Below, piece by piece: positions 41,092 through 50,068 of a stretch of DNA of 64,000 nucleotides. Within the stretch, counting starts at the first letter, position 1. Every line of letters starts with the position of its first letter. Below the pieces are notes generated by a model. The model did no database searches and was not told the origin of the DNA. It saw nothing but the letters and a program-made list of their open reading frames with translations. The DNA lies in assembly GCF_006542425.1 (NCBI RefSeq), contig NZ_VFID01000007.1, positions 558,001 to 622,000 of the forward strand, written 5' to 3'. The stretch is from Pseudoxanthomonas sp. z9 (GTDB taxonomy: Bacteria > Pseudomonadota > Gammaproteobacteria > Xanthomonadales > Xanthomonadaceae). Both the position numbers and the translations under genes were made by a program.

Positions 41092-44000
41092 TCACGAAGA
41101 AACGAAGTCCCTCACACGGAACGCGGCGATGTCCGGCAATACCGCGTCGGCCTGCGGCAGGCTGTCCGCGCTGCCGATGCCGATGGCGGCCATGCCGGCG
41201 GCGTGGATGGCCTCGATGCCGGCCACCGCGTCCTCCACGCCGATGCACTGGGCTGGCGGGACCCCGAGCGCGGCGGCCACGTCCAGGAAAATTTCCGGAT
41301 CCGGCTTGGCGCGACGGATGCGTCCGGAGTCGGCGATGTAGTCGAAGCGATCCGCGATGCCCAGCTTGTCCAGCAGCAGTGGCGCGTTGCGGCTGGCCGA
41401 GGCCAGTCCGATCTTCAGCCCCGCCGCGCGCGCTTCGTCCAGCACCCGGATCACGCCGTCGAACAGGTCCTGTGGACCGAATTGCTGGATGGCCTGCACG
41501 TAGTAGCCGTTCTTGCGGTCGGCCAGCACGCGTTGCTCTTCGCCGCTGTAGGTTCGCGATGCGCGTTCCAGGATGATCGCCAGCGAGGCCATCCGATCCA
41601 CGCCCTTCAGGCGCTCGTTGACCTGGCGGTCGAACGGCACCCCGATTTCGTCGGCCAGCCGCTGCCAGGCTTCGTAGTGGGTGTGCGCGGTATCGGTGAG
41701 CACGCCATCCAGATCGAAGATCAGCGCGCGCGCCTGGCGCGGGAAGGTCGCCCGCACCGCCTCCAGCGGACGTGCCAGCGGCTGCAACTCGGCGGTGCCC
41801 GGCGACAGTACCAACGGCTCGCCCGCGTGGGCGATGGCCAGCTCATTGCCCTCTTCCAGGCGGTAGCGCACGCCGTCTGCGGCCACGTCCACGCGCAGCA
41901 CGCAGCCGCGCCAACGCAGGTTGAAGCCGTAGCCCTGCCACGCTTGCGGCAGGGTCGGCGCGAACGACAGCCGGCCATCCTCCACCCGCAGTCCGGCGAA
42001 GCCTTCAGTCAGGCCCAGCCAACTGCCCGCCAGCGCCGCCATGTGCACGCCGTGATCGGTGTTGCGATGCAGATCGTCCAGATCCACGCGCAGGCTGGCG
42101 TCGAAGTAGCGCCACGCCTTGTCCGCGTGGCCGACTTCGTTGGCGAGGATGCCGAACACCGGCGCCGACAGGGTCGAGTCATGGGTGGTGACCGCTTCGT
42201 AATAATCGAAGCTCCTGCGCTTGCGGCGCGGATCCAGGCCATACCCGGCCAGCACCAGTCCCATCACCACGTCGGCCTGCTTGCAGATCTGGTGGCGGTA
42301 CAGGGTGAGCGGGTGGTAGTCCAGCAACAGCGGGCGGTGTTCGCCGCTCGCCGGCGGGAACGGCCAGCGCGGCTTGTCGAGGAACTCGTCGTCCTGCGCG
42401 TAGACGCCCTGCGCCTCGTCATAGGGCAGGTACATCGCGTCGGCGGCGCGGGCCCACGACTCGACTTCGATTGCTTCCAGCGCAAGCCGGGCGGCGAGTT
42501 CCGCCAGCACTTCCGGTCGTTCCTGGCGCAGGCGATGCCATGCGACCACCGCGCGGCGCAGGTGCTGCTGGGCCATGCGGTTGGTGTAGAAGTTGTTGTT
42601 GACCAGGGTGGTGTACTCATCCGGCCCGGTCACTTCATGGATGCAGAAGGCACCGCCCTGGCGTGGATTGAAATGCCCGACCTGCGGCCAGATCCGCGCG
42701 GTCTCGAACAGCATTTCCGCACCCGCTTCGGCGAGGAAGTCCACATCGTCGCTGGCATCCAGGTACAGGCCGATGCCGTAGGCCACCGCCGCGTTGATGT
42801 GGTACGCGGCCGAACCGCTGGGGTAGTGCGCCGAGCATTCGCCACCATCGATGGTGCGCCAGGGATACAGCGCGCCCGTCGGGTGGTTCATCTCGCGGGC
42901 ATGCGCGCGCGCCGCGTCCAGGGTGCGGAACCGGTAGCGCAGCATCGCCCGCGCCACGTCCGGCGCGGTGAACGCCATCACCGGCAGCACGAACGCCTCG
43001 GTGTCCCAGAAGCAGTGGCCTTCGTAACCCTCGCCGGTCAGACCCTTGGCGGCGGTGCCGTCGACGCCGTTGCGGCCCGCCGACTGCAGCAGGTGGAACA
43101 GGTTGAAGCGCAGCGCCTGCTCGGCGCCGGCGTCGCCGTTCACCGACAGGCCCGCCCGCTGCCAGAAGCCGGCCAGCGTGGCCGCCTGCGGCGCGGCGAA
43201 GCCATCGAATCCGGTCTCGACCGCGCGTTCGAGCTGCTGCGCCAGTTCGTTCGCACGCTGCGCCATGTCGCCGTCGTGGACGTAGGCGACGAACTTCTCC
43301 ACGCCGATCTCGCCACCGGGGACCAGTTGGCCGTCGAAGCGCTGTTCGACCCGACCGGCCGTCGCCTGCGGCGGCTGCGCGAGCAGGCCCGCGCCGGCGC
43401 GATGATGCTGTCCGCAGCTGAGTTCGAATCCGCGATGCGGCGCGCGTTGCGCTATCCAGGCCATCCCGCCCGCGCTGCCGCCGCCAATCGCCAGCAGCCC
43501 TTCGCCGCCGCCGGCGCCGATGCGCGGATCGTCACCCTGGGCAACCGCCTGCCGGCCACTTTCGATCGAGGACACCAGCACGATCGGTCCGCGGTAGTCG
43601 ATCGAGCGCACCCGGAAACGGATCGCCAGCAGTGCATGCTCGGAAAATGGCACCACCCGCTCGGCATGGATGTCCAGCGTGTGCCCGCCCGCGGTGCGGA
43701 TGCGCAGGCGACGGCGCAATTGTCCCTGGCGCAGATCCAGTTCGCGTTCGAACGCCAGCCATTCGGCCTGCGCGAGGTCGACCGCTTCCTCGCCCAGCAG
43801 GATCCGGATGCGCTTGCCTTCGGCGACCGGCACGCGGGTGTCGGTGCTGCGGGCGAAGCCGGCCAGGCGCTCGTGGTAGTGGATGGCGTTCTGTTCGAAT
43901 GCCGCGGCCAGGAAGCTGCCGTCACTGGCGCTGTCCTGTTCCTCGAAACCACCGCGCACGCCCAGGCCGCCATTGGCCAGCGCGAACAGGGTTTCATCGC

Positions 44001-44121
44001 GGGCGCGGCGGCGCGGATCGAACGCCGTCTGGCGCAGACGCCAGGGGTCGTCCGCCATGGCCATGCCGGCGGTGTCCACCGGCGCCCTGTCCTGCCACTC
44101 GCCCACGTGCGCTTCCTCCAT
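41092..44121 (-). CDS. GH65 disaccharide phosphorylase fused to beta-phosphoglucomutase
   Basis: The 1009-residue protein combines two enzymes. Residues about 30-790 are GH65: an N-terminal beta-sandwich with RDETLFALANGGLGVRGGFEE, then the (alpha/alpha)6 barrel with GEGYEGHCFWDTEAF and FCIHEVTGPDEYTTLVNNN, whose Glu 502 should be the general acid, and THDSTLSAPVFG in the substrate region. Residues about 796-1009 are a HAD hydrolase, beta-phosphoglucomutase type, with nucleophile Asp 803 in ALIFDLDGVLTDTAH, LASASRNA and AKPDPEIF. Maltose or a related alpha-glucobiose would give glucose and beta-glucose 1-phosphate, which the second domain turns into glucose 6-phosphate. LacI-type operators lie upstream. 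Confidence 0.93.
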   Translation of the reverse strand: MEEAHVGEWQDRAPVDTAGMAMADDPWRLRQTAFDPRRRARDETLFALANGGLGVRGGFEEQDSASDGSFLAAAFEQNAIHYHERLAGFARSTDTRVPVAEGKRIRILLGEEAVDLAQAEWLAFERELDLRQGQLRRRLRIRTAGGHTLDIHAERVVPFSEHALLAIRFRVRSIDYRGPIVLVSSIESGRQAVAQGDDPRIGAGGGEGLLAIGGGSAGGMAWIAQRAPHRGFELSCGQHHRAGAGLLAQPPQATAGRVEQRFDGQLVPGGEIGVEKFVAYVHDGDMAQRANELAQQLERAVETGFDGFAAPQAATLAGFWQRAGLSVNGDAGAEQALRFNLFHLLQSAGRNGVDGTAAKGLTGEGYEGHCFWDTEAFVLPVMAFTAPDVARAMLRYRFRTLDAARAHAREMNHPTGALYPWRTIDGGECSAHYPSGSAAYHINAAVAYGIGLYLDASDDVDFLAEAGAEMLFETARIWPQVGHFNPRQGGAFCIHEVTGPDEYTTLVNNNFYTNRMAQQHLRRAVVAWHRLRQERPEVLAELAARLALEAIEVESWARAADAMYLPYDEAQGVYAQDDEFLDKPRWPFPPASGEHRPLLLDYHPLTLYRHQICKQADVVMGLVLAGYGLDPRRKRRSFDYYEAVTTHDSTLSAPVFGILANEVGHADKAWRYFDASLRVDLDDLHRNTDHGVHMAALAGSWLGLTEGFAGLRVEDGRLSFAPTLPQAWQGYGFNLRWRGCVLRVDVAADGVRYRLEEGNELAIAHAGEPLVLSPGTAELQPLARPLEAVRATFPRQARALIFDLDGVLTDTAHTHYEAWQRLADEIGVPFDRQVNERLKGVDRMASLAIILERASRTYSGEEQRVLADRKNGYYVQAIQQFGPQDLFDGVIRVLDEARAAGLKIGLASASRNAPLLLDKLGIADRFDYIADSGRIRRAKPDPEIFLDVAAALGVPPAQCIGVEDAVAGIEAIHAAGMAAIGIGSADSLPQADAVLPDIAAFRVRDFVSS

Positions 44122-44168
44122 TCGCCCTGCCGTCCAGGGGCCGTGCGGAGGGAAGCTAGGGATTCGTT

Positions 44169-44194
44169 GTTATCGATGTCAAGTTATCGATAAC
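44169..44194. promoter_or_regulatory. Tandem LacI-type operators ahead of the GH65 fusion
   Basis: GTTATCGATAAC (44183-44194) is a perfect 12-bp palindrome. GTTATCGATGTC (44169-44180) is an imperfect copy shifted by 14 bases. Both lie about 50-75 bases upstream of the fusion start. The lacI-family gene starts farther upstream on the same strand. Confidence 0.7.
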
Positions 44195-44359
44195 AAAAGC
44201 GAGAAAAGGCATGTGCATGGTCACCTTTCGGCCCCCCGGACCATATGACAATTTCCTTTCAGGACAGGGATTTACCACCGCTTCCAACGATGCGTGCACG
44301 GGCGCGCGAATGCCATGGCACTCCCCCCGTATACGTTGCGCCGCAGCAGATTTTTGCGC

Positions 44360-45415
44360 TCAGGTGGCGCGGACCACCAGATGGGTGGGCAGGGTCTCGG
44401 AGCTGGCCGGATCGCCGTCAATCAGCCCGCGAATCTTGCGGGCCAGCAGGACGCCAGCGTCGACAAAGTTCTGGTGCACCGAGCTCAGCGGCGGGACGTA
44501 GGTGGCGCCCAGCGGAGTGTCGTCGTAGCCGATGACCGAAACATCCTCGGGCACGCGCCGGCCACGCTCGATCAACGCGCGGATGGCGCCGATGGCGAGC
44601 AGGTCGCTGGCGGCGAACAGCGCATCGATTTGCGGATGCTTTTCCAGCAGCGCATGCACCGCCTCCGCACCGGCGTTGACGGTGAAACTGGCGACCGAGG
44701 GGGTCAGTGGCACGATGCCGTACTTGCCCAGGGTGCCGGTGAAGCCTTCCAGACGTTCGGCGAACTCGCCGTGTGCCGGATCGCCCAGGAACACCGGCCG
44801 ACTGCGGCCCAGCGCGATGAACCGTTCCGCCGCCAACGCGCCGCCGCGCCGGTTGTCGCTGCCGACCACCACCTGCGACTCGTGCCGGCTGACGGCGCCC
44901 CACACCACCATTGGCCTGCCCCAGCGCTGCACTTCGTGCATGGCGTCCTCGTTGGCGCCCTGGCCAAGCAGGATCACGCCATCGGCGGCCTGCACGTTGG
45001 GCAGCGCGCCGCCTTGCAGCGAGGTCAACAGTACGCTGTAGCCGGTGGTGGTCAGCTCCTGGGTGATGCCGCCCAGCAAATCCAGCGGATACGGCCCGGA
45101 CATCTGCCGCTCCAGGGTCGGCTTCATTTCCACCACCACCGCCACGGTCATGCTGCGGCGCAGGCGCAGGTTGCGTGCGCTGACATTGAAGGAATAGCCG
45201 TACTGGCGCGCGATCTCGCGGATGCGCTCGCGGGTTTCCGCATTCACCAGCGGGCTCTCGCGCAGCGCGCGCGACACCGTGATGGCGGAGACCCCCGCGA
45301 CCTTCGCCAGATCCGCCATGGTCGGGTTGTCGCCGGCCACCGGCGGCGCGGGGGCGGCCTTGGCTCGGGACGCGCCCCGCGGGCGCGGGGAAGATTTGGA
45401 CGGACGCGGACTCAT
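44360..45415 (-). CDS. LacI-family transcriptional regulator
   Basis: The 351-residue protein carries a LacI helix-turn-helix (NPTMADLAKVAGVSAITVSRALRESPLVNAETRERIREIARQYGY) after a basic, Ala/Pro-rich N-terminal extension of about 30 residues, then a periplasmic-binding-protein-like domain with VILLGQGANEDA, GSDNRRGGALAAE and VIGYDDTPLGATYVPPLSSVHQN. It should bind the GTTATCGATAAC sites just downstream and lift repression when the locus sugar is present. I chose ATG 45415, which leaves 5 bases after the stop codon of the DUF1801 gene. Confidence 0.92.
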   Translation of the reverse strand: MSPRPSKSSPRPRGASRAKAAPAPPVAGDNPTMADLAKVAGVSAITVSRALRESPLVNAETRERIREIARQYGYSFNVSARNLRLRRSMTVAVVVEMKPTLERQMSGPYPLDLLGGITQELTTTGYSVLLTSLQGGALPNVQAADGVILLGQGANEDAMHEVQRWGRPMVVWGAVSRHESQVVVGSDNRRGGALAAERFIALGRSRPVFLGDPAHGEFAERLEGFTGTLGKYGIVPLTPSVASFTVNAGAEAVHALLEKHPQIDALFAASDLLAIGAIRALIERGRRVPEDVSVIGYDDTPLGATYVPPLSSVHQNFVDAGVLLARKIRGLIDGDPASSETLPTHLVVRAT

Positions 45416-45420
45416 GCGGC

Positions 45421-45870
45421 TCAGTTTCGCACGCGCCCGGCCTCGTGGCGCGCGATATGGGCCTCGACCGGCGTGGCCGCCACGATCCGGACCACTTCCG
45501 GCAACAGCAGATCTTCCAGCCGCTTGAACCGCAGGCAGCTCTTGCCCATGTCCAGCTTCTTGCCGGCCTCCGCATACGCGCGCCGCAACTCGGTTTCCAC
45601 CGGCGAATCGGCATGGACGCACATCAGGTACAGCGCGTAGTGGTTTTTCTGCGCGGCCAGCGCCACGAAGGAAAGCGGCTGGCGATTGTAGGTCTCCGGG
45701 TACCGGGACAGCGGAATCTCCCAGCTGATCATTCCCCAGTTCATCCGCTCCTCGTAACCCGGTGGCAGATGCCGGTTGATGGCGTCGCGCACGGTCGTGA
45801 TCACGTCGCGCCGTTCCTCCGGCAGTCCGGCCAGATAGGCTTCGACGGTGGCGGCCTCGCTGCGGGGCAT
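45421..45870 (-). CDS. DUF1801 protein
   Basis: The 149-residue product has the DUF1801 pattern TVEAYLAGLPEERRDVITTVRDAINRHLPPGYEERMNWGMISWEIPLSRYPETYNRQPLSFVALAAQKNHYALYLM, with the conserved GMISW region and the H-A-L-Y-L core. Members are often found with regulators but no activity is established. ATG 45870 has AAGGAGG 7 bases ahead. It sits upstream of, and possibly co-transcribed with, the LacI regulator. Confidence 0.8.
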   Translation of the reverse strand: MPRSEAATVEAYLAGLPEERRDVITTVRDAINRHLPPGYEERMNWGMISWEIPLSRYPETYNRQPLSFVALAAQKNHYALYLMCVHADSPVETELRRAYAEAGKKLDMGKSCLRFKRLEDLLLPEVVRIVAATPVEAHIARHEAGRVRN

Positions 45871-46142
45871 GACGCGTCCTCCTTGTCGTTCACGCGCGAG
45901 CGACCTTAACCCAATCCGTATGCGCCGCGCCAACGAACGGATTTTTTTGATCACATTTGTCCTGTGCATTCGTTCCTGAATGTTTTTTCCGCTCGCGAAC
46001 AAACGAAAAATGAACGTTCGCTGGATATGCCTGCTGTTGTAAAAAATTCATTTCGCGGACTTGTCTCCATTCATGCGCGGGTCGTTACGGTGCGCACGCC
46101 CCAAAAGCATCGGGCCAGAAAAAGAGAAAAAGGAGATCCCCC

Positions 46143-46775
46143 ATGAACAAGTTCCGCACCCTCACCCTCGCCGCTTCGCTGCTGGCGTTCGCCCCGGCCG
46201 TCTTCGCGCAGGACAGCACCGCGTCCTCCGATCACAAGCGCTTCGCCGTTGTCGGCGGCTACGCCGTGCAGAAGGTCGATTCCAAGCCGGTGGACAACTC
46301 CAGCCTGGATCTGGACGGCGGTTCCGCCGCCACCCTGAGCGCCAGCTGGTACGTCACCCCGGCGATCGCCGTTGAACTGTGGGGCGCCGCCGACAAGTTC
46401 GAGCAGCGCGTACGCGGTGACCAGGGCAAGCTGGGCAACATCGATTCGCAGCCCTACGCCCTGAGCGCCCAGTACCACTTCCGCAACAGCGATGCGCCGA
46501 TCCGTCCGTTCGTGGGTCTGGGTTACTACCAGGCCAACTACAGCGGCGGCTACAACATCACCGACGGCGCCGGCCAGCACTTCGGCCTGGAAGACACCAA
46601 GGGCGCCATCGGCACCGTGGGCGTCGACTTCAACATCAGCCCGTCGTGGTTCGCCCGTGCGGATGCCCGCTACATGCACGGCGACAGCGAGATCACCGGC
46701 AACGGCGAGCGCATCGGCCAGAAGGCGGATCTGAATCCGTGGACCGTCGGCATCGGCATCGGCGCGCGCTTCTAA
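46143..46775 (+). CDS. OmpW-family outer-membrane protein
   Basis: The 210-residue protein has a signal peptide ending AVFAQ, then an eight-strand barrel with GGSAATLSASWYVTPAIAVELWGAADKF, FRNSDAPIRPFVGLGYYQANYS and a final strand WTVGIGIGARF ending in Phe. These match OmpW: the YVTPxIAVELxG and RPFVGLGxYYxNFxx blocks. It forms a narrow hydrophobic channel for small apolar molecules. ATG 46143 is behind AAGGAGA. The A/T-rich upstream region is unlike its neighbours. A strong terminator follows. Confidence 0.9.
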   Translation: MNKFRTLTLAASLLAFAPAVFAQDSTASSDHKRFAVVGGYAVQKVDSKPVDNSSLDLDGGSAATLSASWYVTPAIAVELWGAADKFEQRVRGDQGKLGNIDSQPYALSAQYHFRNSDAPIRPFVGLGYYQANYSGGYNITDGAGQHFGLEDTKGAIGTVGVDFNISPSWFARADARYMHGDSEITGNGERIGQKADLNPWTVGIGIGARF

Positions 46776-46816
46776 GCGCCAACCCCGGTCACCAACCGGC
46801 ATTGCACCTGGAACAG

Positions 46817-46846
46817 CGAAGGGCCCCGACATCGGGGCCCTTCGTT
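46817..46846 (+). terminator. Intrinsic terminator of ompW
   Basis: CGAAGGGCCCCGACATCGGG then GCCCTTCG with TTT after: a stem of about 11 bp with an ACAT loop. Confidence 0.85.
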
Positions 46847-46854
46847 TATCCGGC

Positions 46855-47415
46855 TCAGCGACGCAGGCGTCGCAGGCGGCGATGCAGTCCCCAGGTGCTC
46901 GCGAGCGCATAACCCAGCAGCAGGCCCGCCAGTCCGGTCAGGCCCGCATGCAGATCGCCGGCCATCATCTGATCCCGCGACCATGCCAGGCCCTGTTGGA
47001 AGATCTGGAACAGCCCCAGCAGGATCCGTCCGGCCACCAGCAGGGTGAGCAGCAGGACCAACCAGGGATTGGGCGTATGGAACAGGCCCGCCTCGCGCCA
47101 TTCGAAACGACTCGTGGCGACGCCCAGCACACCCAACCCGATGCCGGCCCCCAGCCCCAGCGCGGCCTGCGACAACTGGTGCGGCCACCAGATCTGGAAG
47201 ACGGCACTGAGCAGCAGGAACACGACAAGCCCCACCCACAACAGCCCCAGATTCAAACGCACCTGCCACGGCCAGACGCGCCGGGTTGCCTTGCCGCGGT
47301 GGTAGCGCTGCCACAACGACCAGGGAAACAGGATCAGCCACAGTGCGAGCAGCAGCATCAGCCCCAGCGGCAGGAGCAACAGCCACGGCACCTCAGGGAT
47401 GCTCCGCCTCGGCAT
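46855..47415 (-). CDS. DUF1453/CcdC-like integral membrane protein
   Basis: The product of about 186 residues has at least five membrane helices: PWLLLLPLGLMLLLALWLILFPWSLWQRYHRG, then LNLGLLWVGLVVFLLLSAVFQIWWP, then GLGAGIGLGVLGVATSRFEW, then NPWLVLLLTLLVAGRILLGLF, then LAGLLLGYALAS. The WQRYHRG and RFEWREAGLFHTPNPW pattern matches small Xanthomonadaceae membrane proteins annotated DUF1453 or CcdC-like. Function is unknown. ATG 47415 overlaps the end of the EamA gene. GTG 47391 behind GGAGC is an alternative start with a cleaner junction. Confidence 0.55.
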   Translation of the reverse strand: MPRRSIPEVPWLLLLPLGLMLLLALWLILFPWSLWQRYHRGKATRRVWPWQVRLNLGLLWVGLVVFLLLSAVFQIWWPHQLSQAALGLGAGIGLGVLGVATSRFEWREAGLFHTPNPWLVLLLTLLVAGRILLGLFQIFQQGLAWSRDQMMAGDLHAGLTGLAGLLLGYALASTWGLHRRLRRLRR

Positions 47416-48271
47416 GCGCGGGCTCGCGGCGCAGCAGATAGAAACCGCTGGCAACGATGATCCCCGCACCGATCCAGGTGACGCCGTCCGGCAATACGCC
47501 CCACAGCGCCACATCGAGCACCACGCCCCAGATCAGCGCGGTGTATTCCAACGGCGCGATCAGCGAGGCCTCGCCGCGCCGGAACGCCTCGGTCAGCGCG
47601 ACCTGCGCCAGCGAACCGGCGACTCCGATGCCGGCGATGATCCACCCGTCCGCCGCCTGCAGTGGCTTCCATCCGGGCCAGGCCAGCGCGAGCGCCGCGA
47701 CCGACAGCAGGGCCATGAACCAGACCACCATCGACTGGGTGCTGTCCCGCTGCGCCAACAGGCGCACGGTGATCGCGCCGGCGGCGTAGCAGATCGCCGC
47801 CACCAGCACGGCCAGCCCGCCGGCGGTCATCATGCCTTCGCCGGTGGGACGCAGGATGACCAGCACGCCCAGCAGGCCGACCGCGATCGCCAGCCAGCGC
47901 CCCAGGCCAACCCGCTCCCTCAGCAGCGGCCCGGCCATTGCGGTCACCAGCAGCGGCGCGACGAACGTGATGGCATAGGCCGTGGACAGCGGCATGCCGC
48001 GCAGGCCATAGACGAAACCGGCCATCATCGCCACGCCGAGCGCACCGCGCAGCAGATGCAGCGGCCAGTGGATGCGCAGCAGGCTGCCGGGCGGGACGGT
48101 CAACAGCGCCCATGCCAGCACGAACGGCAGCGACGACAACCCGCGCAACGCGGCCACCTGCAGCGGCGGATACTTCGCCGACAGCAGCTTCAGCCCGGCA
48201 TCCATCAGGGCGAACAGGAGCACGGCCAGCAGCATCAGGGCGATGGCGGCGGAATGGGGATGTCGACGCAT
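47393..48271 (-). CDS. EamA/DMT-family transporter
   Basis: The 292-residue protein has ten membrane helices in two EamA repeats, each with a conserved proline/glycine-rich end (PPLQVAALRGLSSLPFVLAWALLT and ASLIAPLEYTALIWGVVLDVALWGVLPDGVTWIGAGIIVASGFYLLRR). Typical of small-metabolite exporters such as RhaT or YedA relatives. It is divergent from yajQ (spacer 78 bases). The DUF1453-like gene is translated from its 3' end, so the two form one unit. Confidence 0.88.
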   Translation of the reverse strand: MRRHPHSAAIALMLLAVLLFALMDAGLKLLSAKYPPLQVAALRGLSSLPFVLAWALLTVPPGSLLRIHWPLHLLRGALGVAMMAGFVYGLRGMPLSTAYAITFVAPLLVTAMAGPLLRERVGLGRWLAIAVGLLGVLVILRPTGEGMMTAGGLAVLVAAICYAAGAITVRLLAQRDSTQSMVVWFMALLSVAALALAWPGWKPLQAADGWIIAGIGVAGSLAQVALTEAFRRGEASLIAPLEYTALIWGVVLDVALWGVLPDGVTWIGAGIIVASGFYLLRREPAHAEAEHP

Positions 48272-48349
48272 GCCGCATTATGGCGTCACGGGAGCGCGCC
48301 CGCCCATGGATTAGAATGGCCCACCCCCGAATCCATGTTTCCGCCCGCC

Positions 48350-48832
48350 ATGCCCTCCTTCGACGTCGTTTCCGAAGTCAACCAGCACGAACTCACCAAC
48401 GCGGTCGACCAGGCCAACCGCGAGCTTTCCAACCGCTTCGACTTCAAGGGCGTGGACGCGAAGTTCCTGCTGGAAGAGAACACCATCACCCAGACCGCGC
48501 CCAGCGATTTCCAGGTCAAGCAGATGACCGACATCCTGCGCGCGCGCCTGATCGCCCGCAGCATCGACACCCGCTGCCTGGAATTCGGCGACGTCGAGAC
48601 CAACCTGGCCCAGGCCAAGCAGAAGGTCACCGTCAAGCAGGGCATCGAGCAGAAGCTGGCCAAGAAGATCGCCGCGACCATCAAGGAAGCCAAGATCAAG
48701 GTCGAGACCCAGATCAACGGCGACAAGCTGCGGGTCACCGGCAAGAAGCGCGACGATCTGCAGGACGTCATCGCCCTGCTCAAGAAGACCGAACTTGAGC
48801 TGCCGTTGCAGTTCGAGAACTTCCGTGACTGA
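48350..48832 (+). CDS. yajQ: YajQ-family nucleotide-binding protein
   Basis: The 160-residue protein shows the full family pattern MPSFDVVSEVNQHELTNAVDQANRELSNRFDFKGVDAKF and KLRVTGKKRDDLQDVIALLKK. Members have two RNA-binding-like folds; Xanthomonas relatives bind cyclic di-GMP and partner with a LysR-type factor. The start ATG is at 48350. The gene overlaps the DUF1415 start by 8 bases. Confidence 0.92.
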   Translation: MPSFDVVSEVNQHELTNAVDQANRELSNRFDFKGVDAKFLLEENTITQTAPSDFQVKQMTDILRARLIARSIDTRCLEFGDVETNLAQAKQKVTVKQGIEQKLAKKIAATIKEAKIKVETQINGDKLRVTGKKRDDLQDVIALLKKTELELPLQFENFRD

Positions 48833-49394
48833 TTCCGCGCTGCCTGGCGCCGGCGACGCCGCGCCGGATGCCGTTGCGATGACCCGCCGCTGGATCGAGC
48901 GCGCGGTCATCGGCCTGAACCTGTGCCCGTTCGCCAAGGCGGTCTACGTCAAGGAACAGGTCCGTTTCGTGCTGAGCGACGCCACCACGCCGGAAGCCCT
49001 GCTGGAACAACTGGCCGAGGAACTGGTGCTGCTTCGCGACACCGATCCCGCGCAGATCGACACCACCCTGATCATCCATCCGGAAGTCCTGACCGACTTC
49101 CTGGACTACAACGACTTCCTCGACAACGCCGACGCGGCGGTCGAGGCGCTGGACCTGCAAGGCATCCTGCAGGTCGCCAGCTTCCACCCCGACTACCAGT
49201 TCGCCGGTGCCGCACCCGACGACATCAGCCACTACACCAATCGCTCGCCCTACCCCACCCTGCACCTGCTGCGCGAGGACAGCGTGGAGCGCGCGGTCGC
49301 CGCCTTCCCCGATCCCGACGTGATCGTCGAACGCAACATCCAGACCCTGGATCACCTGGGCCACGAAGGCTGGCGCAAGCTGCTCGCGGATTGA
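48825..49394 (+). CDS. DUF1415 protein
   Basis: The 189-residue product begins VTDSALPG (GTG 48825, overlapping the yajQ stop codon by 8 bases), then TRRWIERAVIGLNLCPFAKAVYVKEQVRFVLS, the DUF1415 signature with conserved Cys-Pro-Phe-Ala, and NYDFLDNADAAVEAL-like and SFHPDYQFAGAAPDDISHYTNRSPYPTLHLLRE segments. Function is unknown. Co-translation with yajQ is likely. A REP pair starts 18 bases after the stop codon. Confidence 0.88.
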   Translation: MTDSALPGAGDAAPDAVAMTRRWIERAVIGLNLCPFAKAVYVKEQVRFVLSDATTPEALLEQLAEELVLLRDTDPAQIDTTLIIHPEVLTDFLDYNDFLDNADAAVEALDLQGILQVASFHPDYQFAGAAPDDISHYTNRSPYPTLHLLREDSVERAVAAFPDPDVIVERNIQTLDHLGHEGWRKLLAD

Positions 49395-49412
49395 CCGCGA
49401 GTACGAGTACCT

Positions 49413-49478
49413 TGTGGGAGCGACGTGAGTCGCGATGCGCGGATGGTTTCGGGATTCGCGACTCACGTCGCTCCCACA
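49413..49478. repeat. REP pair on the 3' side of the RAYT gene
   Basis: TGTGGGAGCGACGTGAGTCG and its inverted copy CGCGACTCACGTCGCTCCCA with a short spacer. The unit matches the pair at 16116-16212 and the single copy at 50043-50068. Confidence 0.9.
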
Positions 49479-49500
49479 ATGACGGCAACCGCAAGGCCGG

Positions 49501-49953
49501 CTACAGCCAGATGCTGTTCCAGTAAGGGTAGTCGCCGATCTGCTCGGCCAAGCCTGCCCGCAACGGATTCCCGACCAGGTAACGGGCAGCGGGTTTCAGC
49601 ATGGCCTGGCCGCGTAGCGCGCGATCATGAAACCCTTTCTCCCATACGCGGGCAACCATTGGATGCTCCATGCGAAGCCTGCGTGCACTGTTGGTCTTCA
49701 GTCGCTGCACTACCATCGAAAGATGGTCCAAGCCACCTACCTCAATCAGGCCATGCCAGTGATCAGGCATCAGGACCCAGGCAAGCAACCGGGATTGATA
49801 CCAGAGACGCGGGTCCGTGATTGCCCGACAGACACAGCAGGCAGCTGCGGAATCCTGGAACAGCGGATGCCTGGACGCTGTCGTGAACGTCACCAGATAG
49901 ATCTGTCCAGGCAGTGAAAGCCGACCCCGCCTCAGTTTCGAATAGCCATCCAT
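49501..49953 (-). mobile_element. REP-associated tyrosine transposase (RAYT)
   Basis: The 150-residue product has the single HUH motif MPDHWHGL (His 65, His 67) and a catalytic Tyr at about 125 in ARYLVGNPLRAGL, plus a GQIYLVTFTTASRHPLF start. These are the marks of TnpA-REP (Y1) proteins that move or maintain REP palindromes in Gammaproteobacteria. REP units lie 23 bases downstream of its stop codon and about 90 bases upstream of its start, so the gene and its REPs form an intact REPtron-like unit. ATG 49953 with GAAGGA ahead was chosen. Confidence 0.88.
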
Positions 49954-50042
49954 GGCCGTCCTTCTTCCGTGGACGTCCAGCATCCGTATCAGCGCACATC
50001 CAGACCATCGGGAAGAAGCGCGATCGCCTGTGGGGATATCCT

Positions 50043-50068
50043 GATTCGCGACTTACGTCGCTCCCACA
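50043..50068. repeat. Single REP unit on the 5' side of the RAYT gene
   Basis: GATTCGCGACTTACGTCGCT followed by CCCACA. It lies within the last codons and stop of the pseudouridine synthase gene. Confidence 0.85.

Noticed and set aside
41086-44193. 1035-residue open frame on the plus strand
   Set aside because: Antisense to the GH65-HAD fusion gene. No domain, biased composition.
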